Shown piece by piece: positions 33,601 to 45,600 of a stretch of DNA of 64,000 bases. Every line of letters begins with the position of its first letter. The stretch's first letter is position 1. The notes under the pieces are model-generated. The model made no database searches. It was not told the origin of the DNA and was given only the letters and a program-made list of their open reading frames with translations. Made by a program: the position numbers and the translations under genes. Source of the DNA: Ursus arctos. Lineage: Eukaryota; Chordata; Mammalia; Carnivora; Ursidae. Location of the stretch: contig NW_026622874.1 in assembly GCF_023065955.2 (NCBI RefSeq), positions 8,228,001-8,292,000 on the forward strand, read 5' to 3'.

Positions 33601-36600
33601 GATCTGCACAACTCTTTTTCTGGAGTAGACACCACGAAGTACAATTGCTTACTTAAAGGTTCACACACTTTAACATTTAATGTGTGGTGCCAGATTGCCC
33701 TCCACAAAGGCTGTCACACCCCCACCAGTTTTTTTTTTTTTTTTTAAGATTTTTTTATTTGACAGAGAGAGAGACAGCCAGCGAGAGAGGGAACACAAGC
33801 AGGGGGAGTGGGAGAGGAAGAAGCAGGCTTCCCACGGAGGAGCCTGATGCGGGGCTCGATCCCAGAACTCCAGGATCACGCCCTGAGCCGAAGGCAGATG
33901 CTTAACGACTGAGCCACCCAGGCGCCCCCTTTTTTCTTTTCTTTCTTTTTTTTTTTTTTAAAGATTTTATTTATTTATTTGACGGAGAGAGAGACAGCCA
34001 GCGAGAGAGGGAACCCAGGTAGGGGGAGTGGGAGAGGAAGATCCCACCAGTTATTTCTGAAAGAATCTTCCATCAACGATAGGATAAAGTCTTAATTTTT
34101 GCTAAGCTGATAGCCAATCTTGCCCATTTTTTTCATTTGTTTATTGGCCATTTGGGTTTCCATTTTTATTTAAAGTGGTTTTTGTTTTTGTCTTTTGTTT
34201 TTGTTTTTTTACATTTTAAGTAAGCTCCACACCCAAAGTGCGCCTGAAACTCCCGGCCAGGAGCTCACGTCCCACGCTCCTCTGACTGAGCCAGCCAGGC
34301 GCCCCTAGGTTTCCATTTTTAAAATATTGTTTCTCCATAGTCTTTGTTCATGTTTCCCTTGGCGTTTGCCTCTTGATTTGTAGGCATTCAGAAACAGAAA
34401 CTATACTGCATCTCAGGCCTGTCGGTGTGATTTAAAAGGATCCTTTGCTTACTGCAAGGCAGTAAACCTACTCTCCTGTTACGTAATGCTGTAAGCGTGA
34501 AAGAATTTTCCTTCCCTCCCCCATTAATTTTTGTGACTTGTGTGAGTTAGGGAGTGAATTACTTGTTTCCCGAATGGGTAGTGGATTGTCTGAAGTGCCT
34601 TATTGAACGGTGGTTTCTTCTTTCTGACGAGAATCGTCCCTGCATGCCACGTCAGAGCTTGTACAGAGTTAGGTTTCTGTGAGCTTTAGTCCATTACTTT
34701 TGTCTTCTTGTTTATGAGCGAACCAAACGGTTCTGATCGCTGTAGTTTGATGTTAAGCGTCTGTAAGGCAAGTGCTTTTATTCCATTGTTCTGCTTTTTC
34801 GAAAAATATGTGAGCTATTCTTCCATTTTTTTCTTTTTCAGATAAATTTTAGAATGATCTTGAAAGGTTCTGTGGAGGGTCCTGTTGGGACTGTGGTTGG
34901 TTGTCGTGAATTCATAATTCATTTGAGGGTTGTTTGTATGAAGCTGTGATCAGGAATAAGGTCCTGGGGCTCAGAATCCTGTCTCTGTCTTTTACTAGCT
35001 TCATAACCGAAACTCTCCGCAAGCCTTGCACGGAACCCACGGCAGGGATGGCTACAGGCGGGGTTTATAGGGCACGTGCAGGACCTGCGAGGCGCGTGTC
35101 TGCGTGGGCAGCCGGAGCCTGGCTCTGCCTCCTCCGCGTTCCCTGAACGTGCGGGTTTCCCTTCAGTGTTTTGAAGGAGCGTGTGTGCGTGTGCACAGGC
35201 GTGTGTATGTGTGGTCAGGCGGTGAAAGGTCTACTAAGTTTTGTCGGGGGGTGTCTGCCTGCGAGGAGTGTTTCCTTCTGGGGGGGTCTTAGTCGGAATT
35301 TCTCTGCTTTGGGGACGACGAGGGGTCCCTCTGTCACCTCCGGGACTGCAAGCAGAACGGTACTTTGTTGTGGCTGAGTGGACTGAGCGCAAGTCCACAA
35401 AGCCGGCTGCTCCCTGCTCTGCCCCGTTGGTGACCTCAGATGCTGGCAGGTGCCCAGCGATTTCTTAGGCTCTTCCAGCGTTCTTCTATTAAAACTTAAC
35501 ACAGACAGCGCTGGAGGATCTCTGTTTTTAAGCAGTTGCATCCTCGAACAGTAGGTTTGGTTTTTATATCCAGATCCTTGAGGTTGGAAGATGTTTTGAG
35601 GGGAGCTTAAGATGCATGATTTCTCCTGAAGTTCCTATCTCAGAGTATTCTGTGTCTTCCTTTTTGTCTCTAGAGAAGTTTGACAGCTGGCAATCTCACT
35701 GGAAGAGGGGCCGAATAGATACACTGTTGACCCTTGGACAATGTGGGCCTTCAGGGCCCGACCCCCTCGTGCAGTCGAAAATCCACAGGGGACTTTAACT
35801 CCCCCCAGACTTCACTCCTTACAGATTAGTGTTGCCTGGAAGCTTTCCTCGCCACGTCAGCAGTCCATGAACACATGTGTTGTGTGTTATTATATGATGC
35901 GTTCTTCAGTCGAGTTTGCTAGGGAGAAGAAAGTGTTATGAAGAAAATCGTGGGGCACCTGGGTGGCTCAGTCAGTCAGGCATCGGACTCTTGGTTTTGG
36001 CTCAGGTCATGATCTCAGGGTTGTGAGATCGAGCCCCATCTTGGGCTCCATACTCAGCAAGGAGTCTGCTTGAGATTTCTCTCCCCTCTCCCTCTGCTCC
36101 CCGCACCCCCCGCCAACATGCACTCTCTAATAAATAAATCTTAAAAAGAAAAGAAAAGAAAATTGTAAGGAACAGAAAATACATTTCAGGACTGGACTAT
36201 ATCAAAAAAAATTCCCATATAGGTGGACCTGGGTGGGTCACATCCATGTTATTTAAGGGCCAACTATATTTTCAGTGCGGTGTAGCCTTTTGTTGGGAAG
36301 TGGGTTGTCTCATTTTTTTTTTAAACATAGTTTATAGAATTATAGTTTAAAAATAGTCTAATAGGGAGTAGGACTAGCCTTTAAAGATTTTATTTAGAGA
36401 GCACACGTGTGTGAGCAGGGGGAGGGGCAAAAGGGAGAGAGAATCCCAAGCCGACTGTGCGCTGAGTGAGCCCCACGTGGGGCTTGAACTCACGACCCTG
36501 ACCTCATGACCTGAGCCAAAATCAAGAGTCTTGGACGCTCAAACGACTGAGCCACCCAGGCAGCCCTAAGCTACTTATTTAGAAAGTTATTTTTAATTTC

Positions 36601-39600
36601 TCATTTATATTTAGAGAACCCTAGAACATTCGAGTTAGAAGGGACCTCAGAGGCCAGTAGTTTACAGAGACTTCTGAAGATGCCCCCCAAGTTCAGCGGT
36701 GAGCCTGTGGCCCGTCAGGAGCACTGAGTTAGACTCCCATGCCCGTGGCAGCCGGCCCGGATCCATTCCCCTTTCCAGTGCCTACTGGGTCGACGCCGAC
36801 TGTGTGTGGAAAATCTGCAGTGCTTTATTTCTAAGGGCTCTTTCAATGAGAAGAAAGCATCTGAGGTGCTGTTTCTTACAGGCATAATTTGCATGAAGGA
36901 TAGATAGTAAATGCTCTTTCTCATACCTGCAAATCCTGCAATTTCTGTTTGTTTCCTTTAGAACGTCCAGTTGCTGATAACGAGCGGATGTTTGATGTGC
37001 TGCAGAGGTTTGGAAGTCAGAGGAATGAAGTTCGTTTCTTCCTTCGTCATGAACGGCCCCCCGGCAGGGACACAGGTGGGTCGCATTACGTGAATCCAGG
37101 CAAAGCTGTGGACTTTGACTCCACACACTGGAGGAGCTGGGGGAGAGCAGGAGCCAGGTAACGTGAGGGGTGCGGGACAGGAAGGGGCACGGAAGCGTGA
37201 GGATAGAGCCACATCTGAGACCTGACTGCCGGGGAGAAAAGGGTGCGGTTTCCTTTACTTTGTTTTGTTTGAAGAGGGGAGGAGCAGGCGGAAAGGAGCC
37301 CCTAGAGCAGGAGCTGAAATACGGGAGCAGGGATGTGCTCCTGAGAAGGTGCGCCCTCAGCCCGGGAGACATGGTCCTGGGCACAGGAGGGAGCCGTCGT
37401 CTGCTATGAGCAGAGGGGGAGAGAGCGACGGGATGGCGGCAGGCACGCTTGCTTTGTGGGATCAGGTGGAGGGGCGTCTCGTCCGGTGGTTTTCTCTGGG
37501 GTGGGAAGATATAGAGGCTGGTGTGAGCTGTTGTAGGGAACAGGTGAGCATCTGCCGGGGGGTGGGGGGCAGGCTGCTGGGGGCCGGGTGAGACCACAGA
37601 CCCCGAGACCAGGGGGCATTCCTTCAGCCGTGCTCTGCAGCCTGGGCGGTTGTAAGAAGATGGTTGGATTGACCCAGGCTTGGCGTTTTGCCAGCCCAAT
37701 TCAGATCGTGGATGGGGAGAGGAGGCCATGGGCAGGACGGTGTCAGCTGGTGGGAAGGGGTGGAGGAGGGGGCTGCGGGGAGACGGGCAGGGGAAGAGAC
37801 TGCAGGCTCGGGCTCATGAACAAGGTGTAGTGAGAGGAAGTTAGGGTCAAAAAAGAGAACGTCTGAATTTAAGATTCCAGAGGGAGAGCACTTCGAGGTG
37901 ATGAGGGCCCCATATGGGCCATGAGATGAGCCGGAATTAAAGGTTGAGAGGCCGGCTTTGGATGGAAGTCACGTGGGACAGAGGACGCAGGAGTCAGGTG
38001 CTCACGCCTGTGGGGACTGAGGTTCTCACCCGGGTGTGTAGACGAGGTAAGGAGGGAGAAGGTGATAGGTCCTGTGCCGGTGGAGGAACTTGGACTGAAA
38101 ACAGCTGGAGCCTGAGGGTACAGCCAAGCCAGGGACGCTGGCGGCCTTGTTTCCAGTCAGATCTTCGGGGAAGCCACTCTTGGAGCAGGATTACTAGGTA
38201 TTTCTAAAAATGGGAGAACTTTTGAAATGGGAAGTTGAGGATTTGTGACCTCAGCACATTATTCTTGGGGGCAGGAATGTAGGTAACATATTAATTATAT
38301 ATTATAACATCTCAGTTTTACTGCTTTAATACACATGTCCATATGGTGGCCGGCAATTAGAAATGATTAAATGTGGCGTGTGGGGGACTTCTGCACTCTG
38401 CAGGTGAGAGGCGCTCGCACTCTGTCCGAGGGCACGTGCTTTTCGGCATCACTGGTGCTGATTTGACTTTACATCAGCACTTACTTTTTCCCTAAGCTGC
38501 TGCCCTTGTAGTTTTAAACGGGCATCTACATCAGTTTTATTTTGTCCTTTGTCGACATTACTGCACACATCTTCTTGGAAGAAGCAGACTTGTACCCGTT
38601 CACCGAGCAGTTCACGTATCTTCTATATGTAGTGGCTAAATTATTCAAGAGCCTCAGCAGGGCCGTCTCAGTGTGTCTGTAAGGTGAGAAACGCAGTCTG
38701 AAGATGCAGCTGTGTTCACAGCGTCCCAAATACCAGCGCCACACAGTATTTGAATGGGGACACAGCAGCGTCCGCCAGTCCAGCGAGGTGGGACCCTTTC
38801 TGCGCAGACGTCTGGACGGTGGGTGAGGGCGGGGCTGCCGCGCGCCGGTTCCAGGTTAACCGGGACCTGCGCTGAGCACAGACGTGAGCTGTTTCTCAAG
38901 CTCTGAGGACCCTGATTATGGCCAGCTGCTTGAGTGCTCTCTCTCTGAGGCAGTAAAGAAAGCAGTTATTCTTAAATGGCAGATTTTTTTTCTTGCAGAA
39001 ATATTGTGACGGATTACCCGAGCTGGGATGTCAGAGAATTGAACAGTATTTTAAAAATAAAGCTAATGCGTTGGAGTTAGGTGTACGTGTCATACCTGGC
39101 TCCGAGAGACAGACCTTTATTCATTGGCATGGGAATCTGCTACTTAAGTAGGTATACTAGACATTTAATTCAGAAGAAATTTTAATCTAAAACTTCTTGG
39201 GAGATAATGCGTTTCCTAATCTCTGGGAAGTACAGGTGTAAGTTTAATTTCATCTATTTAAAAAATTTTTGATATTGTTAATTTCTAACGTATCAGTTTA
39301 AATTAAGACTATTTTCCTTTTATGATGCAGCACATGGTACTGAGAGACCCACATTTTGACTTGAAAAATTCTTTTTAGCCAAAAAAGCAGAATATACAGT
39401 GTTTTCTAGTTAGTACCTTCCAGTAGTTAAGAAAAACAGAAAATTTTTACTGACATTAACGGGGGCATACTACTTTGTAGTATTCACGGATTACCATCAA
39501 ATGCCCTCAGTACACCAGATATTCAGAACCCCTCTCGTTCTATCTTCAGTTACTTCTTTTCTGTGTAAGTTACAAGCACGGTTAATGAGCTCAAGGATGG

Positions 39601-42600
39601 ACTGATTTAATTTTCACTTGTTTTTCCAGTGGGAGTTCTTGGTTTCACTGCTGAGTAGCTAGAGTCCTAGGAGGAGCGGTTGGGGGCGGAAGGGGCGCAT
39701 GAGCCAACGTCAGAAGTACGTTTGTATTGTTGGTTTTCCCTCCTCTGCTGTCAGGATCCCGGCTTTCCCGGGAGCAGTCAGCTCGAGATACTATCTGTTG
39801 CAGCGAGTAAGGTTTTCCAAAACAGGCAGAACTATGAGACCTTCACTCCGTTGCTCTGAGAAAATATTTTGTTTACCGTCCACTTTCTACTTAAAATACC
39901 CAGGAGCAAGACGCACGGAGCTCAGAGATGAGCCAGTACTTACGGCATCTGCCAGCTCTAGTGTTAACGCATCGTGTTTTAATTTTGTGCTTAGTGAGTG
40001 GACCACGGTCTCAGGATCCAAGTTTAAAGAGAAACGGTGTGAAAGTCCCTGGTGAGCATCGAAGGAAGGAGAACGGGGTAAGTGATGGTTTTCGTGTCTT
40101 CTGAGATTTCCCTCTCGCTCATTGCTACCTCATTGCTACCTTGTTACTGTTTATGAGAAGGATGGCCCTTGCTACTTTGTTGCTTGGTGGGTTATGAAGG
40201 AGGGCTGCTTTTTAGTTTTGATTTTTTTTTTTAAGATTTATTTGAGAGAGGTGGGAAGGGGGAAGAGAGAGCACGCACATGAGTGTACGCACAAGCAGGG
40301 GAAAGGCAGAGGAAGAGGAGAAGCAGGCTCCCTGCTGAGCAGGGAGCCCGATGCGGGACTCAATCCCAGGACCCTGGGATCGTGACCTGAGCCGAAGGCA
40401 GACGCTTAACCGACTGAGCCACCTAGGCGTCCCGGAATGGCCTGCTTTTTAAAAGGTTGTTTTAAATGTATTTCATAGAAAGGATTCATTTTAATGAGCT
40501 CTGCATGGCTGACTATTAAGAGCAGTTAGATGCTGGATACACTGCAAATTCAGAACAAAACAAATGGTGAATGAGGTTAAGGGAGGATTGGGGGGGCTGA
40601 TTTTATTTTTTGCTATAATCGCTTTAGTAAAATGAAAAGTTACATGTTAATGCTCTTGCTGTTACGTATGAATTTTAGCAAGCGTCTTGGGGGGGGGTTA
40701 CCTTATAGACGTTTTCTTTTCAGAGCTCAGAGTTTTTAATACTGTTAGAGATTAGCTGTGTCCTCTTTCCCCAGTCTAGGGTAAATTTATGGGAGAATCC
40801 AGGTCATTTGTTCCTGTCCTGCTTTTCCCCAAAGTCTCCTTATTTCTCTTCGGAGATCTTGCAGTTCTCTCACACAGATGAAAAGCTCATACAAGGATGA
40901 CCAAGCTGGTCTTAACCATTAACAGGATTTGAGTGCGTCTTGTCACAGTGTATCTTCCCCCCCGCTGGGTGTTATGGAAGTGTAATTGACCTGTTGTAAA
41001 CTGTACATGGTTTGAGGACACAGTTTGCTAAGTTTTCACGCGCATGTACACCTGTGAAACTCTCACCGTAATCAGGGTAGTGAGACTATCCATGATCCCC
41101 GGAGTTTCCTTGTGTCCTCCTGTGACCGTTCCTTTCTTGCCTCTCTCCCCATCCTCAGGGACCCCCTGGTGGGTCCACTTTCTGTCGCTACAAATCAGTT
41201 TTATTTTCTGGGATCTCACGTAAGTGGAATTACACAGCATATAGTCTTTTTGTCTGAACTTGCTCGGCCTCGTTATTTTGATCTCTCTCGTGTGTCTCAG
41301 TGGTTGGTTCATTTTTGTTGCTGAGAGGCCTTGTCTGGGTAGAACTTGTTCGTCCGTTCCTCTCCTGGTGCGTATTGGGGTTGTTTCCAGCTTTTGGTCA
41401 CCCCGTCTCAAGCTGTGACGACTGTTTGGGTGCAAGTCTTCGTATGGGCTTAGTACTTACTTCTCTTGAGGAAGCGCCGGGGCGCGCTGCAGGTGTGTGC
41501 TCCCTTCTTAAGAAGCTGCCAAACTGTTTTCCAAAGGGATCGTTTTATTTTACATTCTCAGCAGAGTCCAGTTTTTCCACCTCCTTGCCAACATTTGGAA
41601 TGGTCAGTGCTTTCAACTTTGGCTACTAGGCCGTATGTGTTTCTCTCATGCCCGATGAGGTCGGTGTCTTTCCATGAGCCTGTTTGCCATCTGTGTATCT
41701 TTTTTGGTGAAGTATTTGTTCACATCTTCTGTTCATATTTTTCGTTGTTTGTTTGCCTTCTTAGTGCTGGGTTTGAGAATTCTTCCATATTCTGGACCCA
41801 AGTCCTTTATTAGGTGTATGATTTGCAGATATTTTCCCCAGTCTCTGACTTGTTCTTAATTTTGGTAAAGTATGATTGCTCAGTTTAGAAGTTTTTGTAC
41901 TGTGACTTTACATTGCATTTTATGATCCATTTTGGGGGAACATTTGGATGCAGCGTGAAAATTACGGTTTTGTCCATGGGTAGATGGATATCCAGTTGAC
42001 TGAGCCGTGTTTGTTCAAAGGACTCTGTCACTGCCGTGCCTTTTTTCCTCTGTCGGAAGTCGGTTGCCCGGTATGCATGCGGGTCTGTCTTTGTGGTCTC
42101 TGCTCCTCTGTCTTGACATCAGCAGTACCTGTGTCGGTCCCTGAGGCGAGCTAAGGCGTGCAGTCCGGCAGCGTGGGGAACATGCTATGAGTGAGCGCCA
42201 CGGTATACCGCCGTTCATTCAGGCCTTCCTCTCTCACGGGGCTGTGGGTTTCCAGGGGGCGGGTCTTCTGCATTTTCTGTTAAATTGATTCCTCAGTATT
42301 TTGTGGTTTTTATGCTACTGTAAATGATACTTAAACATTTTTTAAATTTCTGGTTGTTAGTGTAAGAAATACAGTGGATTTCTGCATATGGATCGTTTAT
42401 CCTGCAGTCTTGCTAGACAACGTCTTAGTTCTGGGGGCTCCTCTGTGCATCCCACACCACTCTCCTTGTGGCTGGCTGTGTTGCCTGTCCTTTCCAAGCT
42501 GGATGCAGCTCCTGTCTTTTTCTTGCTCTGCTGCGCTGGCTTGAACACCTTGGGCCATGTTGAATAGGGTAGACGTCTTGTTCCTGAGAACTCCATAGGT

Positions 42601-45600
42601 CTTGAATTTTCTGATGCTAGTGTGGTATTTTTAAAGGTCGTTCTGATGCCTATATTTTAGGTTAGCTGCCCCAATACCATGTTTCTTGTGATCCAACAGT
42701 ATTTTTTAATATAAATTCAGTACAGAATGAGGGAATTCTAAATTGTTCCCTTTCAGTCAGGGACCATTGAGACTGTTTAATTTTACATTTATAACTTCAA
42801 AGAGTGCTGGCCTGTATATTCGTATGTCTTCATCTAAACTTAGTAAGTCATTGTGGGGATATTAATGTAAAACTTACTGGTCTCTTTCATGTTATGGAAG
42901 AAAAAAGGCTAATTGTGTCCCGAGGGGCGCAGGTGAAGCTCCCACAGGCTCTATTGGGCTCTGCCCTCTGAGGGAGGGGTCTCTGTCTGTGCTCGTCTTG
43001 CAGCTGGGTTCTCTGTGTTCTCACGTGTAGGTGAACAGCCCCAGGTTGGATCTGACTCTGGCCGAGCTTCAAGAAATGGCGTCCCGCCAGCAGCAGCAGA
43101 TCGAGGCCCAGCAGCAAATGCTGGCCACTAAGGTAAGGGCTTGTAGAGGCTGGACGGTCCCCTTCGAGGGTGCGTGTGTAGAGCTGTCTCCATGTGACCC
43201 TCACGGCCAGTGACCATGATACAAGTTGATCTTGGCAACCCACAGGTTACCTGCTTTGCGGCCCTTTCTTCTCTTTACCGCCACATTTTGTAGAAATCCT
43301 TAGGTCATTCCAGTTGCTCCAGATCTCCTGACCCCTGGTTCTGATCAAAATTAACCACATAATGTTGTGGATCAGGAAAACAGGAAAGGCATAAAGAGCC
43401 CTTCGACTCTGCTGGTAGGTTCTGCTCTGGGCTAGCCTCGTCCTGAATTGTTACTGCAGCAAGAAGGGCTTGTAAAGGCTACCAGTGCCAACACTGTCCC
43501 CTTCTGCTGTGTGGCACCAATAACAGGCTGCTTGCCTTTACTGGGGACATCCTGCCCCCACAGACTACTCCTCATCCCGGCCTCAAACAGGTAAAATAGG
43601 AGAAGCCTCTCCATTACCGTCCACACCAGTCTCCCTGTTGTTTCTCCTGCCAGCCGTAGGCTCTGGTTTAACCAGGATGTCATCACACTTCCTCCATAAA
43701 GGCCGGTGGTCAATACTGTGGGCTTTGCAGGCTTCTCAGCATCGTGGTCGTGGCACAAAAGCAGCCACAGTTGTGAATTCGTGGGTGGCTGTGTGACGTA
43801 CAAACATGGACGGCGGGCTGGCTTTCAGCTGCTGTCCCTGGTCTGAACACTCTGTGTCTGCAGCTGACCACGGCCATGGTGACTGTAAGTTCACCGGAGC
43901 CGGGATAGACCTTTGGTGCAGGGTCCCCGGCAGCACACCCTGTGGCCCTCCACGGAACACTCAAGGGGGTTCCCGTGGGTCCCTTTCTGTCTCTTGACGC
44001 TGGGCACCAGCGTTTTCAAAATCAGGTGTAGCGTGGCTTCTCAAACTTGAGTGTGCATGTGAATGAACCCCTGGGGGTTGTGTTAAAATGCACATTCTGG
44101 TTCAGTAGGTATGGGTTGGAGTCAGAGATTGTGCATTTCTGACTAGCTTCCAAGCGATGCTGATGCATCATTTCTTGAATACCAGGGACATAAATTGACA
44201 TAAAAAGGCGGAGTAATAGACTACATCTTTAACTTCAGGGTCTTCTGTTGAAACTATTTTTGTGTTATTTGTTTCAGGCATATTAATCTAAGAAGTTTAT
44301 TTTTCTTTATATATATAAGAATATTCTTGATTATAAATTGTGTGGCTCTGTTACTTTTGTGTGTGTGTGTGTGTGTGAAGATTTTATTCATTTGAGAGAG
44401 AGAGCGTGCATGCATGAGCAGGGGAGCACAAGGGAGAGGGAGAAGCAGGCTCTCCGCTGAGTAAGAATCCCAACACAGGGCTCGATCCCAGGACCCTGGA
44501 ATCATGACCTGAGCAGAGGACAGATGCTTAACTGACTGAGCCACCCAGGCACTCCTCTGTTACTCACTTTTAGTTAAAAACTTCAGTATACTAGAAACAA
44601 AGTGTTACATTGTAGGTTCCTGAAGCCCGAGTGCCTTATCCGCCCTTCATTAAGTGTGTGTGCCGAGTGTGCACTAGCTGTGTAAGGTTCTGTGCAAGGA
44701 GGTGCACACTCCACATTTCGTTTACTCCTCACCGTGGCCCCACGAGGCTCTCAATCACCCTGGTTTTAGCCAAAGAAGGCGACCCGTGTCCTTGGTGAGG
44801 GTGTGCATGCAGTTTGCCGTCTCAGAGCCAGTAAGCGGCAGAGCTCAGTGTGAGTCCACATCGGACTCCCAAGCTGCCTTTATAGTGAGCGCCTCGCGTT
44901 TCTGCGTGAGCTCGTCCTAAATTCATAGCTGCAGTTCATGGGAACTAGCTGTGGGATCACTGTTGGCCTCTGGGTAAGAACCACTGGGAACAAAAGTGCT
45001 CGTTCCTGGGTCTTACCCCCAAGAGAACGTGGGGTTGGGGCCAGGAGGCTGTGTCTTTCACTCCTGCACGGGGTGGTTGGGGCGCGTGCAGGATGGCTGG
45101 TCGCCGCGGCCTCTCGGGCTGTGCTCGGCTCCGTCTGGGGCCGTGATGCACTCGGTGAAAAGGCTATGCCTGACGATGGCTTCCGTCTTTAGGAACAGCG
45201 CTTAAAGTTTCTGAAACAGCAAGATCAGCGTCAGCAGCAACAAGCTGCTGAGCAGGAGAAGCTCAGGAGGCTGAAGGAGATGGCTGAGAGCCAGGAGGCT
45301 AAGCTGAAGAAGGTGCGCGCCCTGAAGGGCCACGTGGAGCAGAAGAGGCTCAGCAATGGCCGACTGGGTGAGTCGGGTGCGGGGTGGGGGGATGTTTGGG
45401 GGAGGGATGGGGCTGCAGGGAGATGGGCGTGCGGGTGCAGGGTGGGTGCAGGTGCCAGGGGGTGCGAGGGGGGGGACACAGGTGCAGTTGGGGGGGGCAC
45501 GGGTAAGCGGGGTGCTTACAGTCCTGCGTGCTGACAGCTGAGGCTGTGTGTGTAGGCAACTTTAAAAGCAAGCTTTTTCAAAGCGTAATTCCCTACAGTT

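Larger units (their letters stand above)
33060..34440 (-). repeat. Old L1 (L1ME-type), antisense, host of four SINE insertions
   Basis: Segments between the SINEs read in order as antisense L1: TTTATAAATACTGCAGCGAA, GTGCCAGATTGCCCTCCACA, TGTTTATTGGCCATTTGGGT, TTGTTCATGTTTCCCTTGGC and TCTTGATTTGTAGGCATTC. Confidence 0.75.
31516..36961 (+). other. TP53BP2: TP53BP2 intron 2
   Basis: Phase 1, 5,446 bp. Holds an L2 copy (32330-32815), an antisense L1 broken by four CAN SINEs (33060-34440), a MIR piece and a Tigger-like DNA transposon split by a SINE (35722-36272). The stretch 31520-32330 and the stretch 35010-35720 show nothing recognisable beyond a short TG-rich tract near 35186-35216. Confidence 0.9.
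40078..43030 (+). other. TP53BP2: TP53BP2 intron 4
   Basis: Phase 0, 2,953 bp. Contains a CAN SINE (40216-40436) and a long antisense L1 fragment (about 40945-42720). Nothing else stands out. Confidence 0.88.
43133..45192 (+). other. TP53BP2: TP53BP2 intron 5
   Basis: Phase 0, 2,060 bp. Holds a MER5-like hAT remnant (44030-44190), a CAN SINE (44356-44554) and a MIR remnant (44690-44900). The stretch 43140-44030 shows nothing I recognise. Confidence 0.88.

Noticed and set aside
36782..37729. 315-codon minus-strand open frame overlapping exon 3
   Set aside because: Antisense shadow of exon 3 and a G-rich intron; Pro/Ser-rich with no recognised fold.
40945..42720. Possible processed pseudogene with short open frames on the + strand
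   Set aside because: The text matches antisense LINE-1 in order, so it is explained by the repeat.
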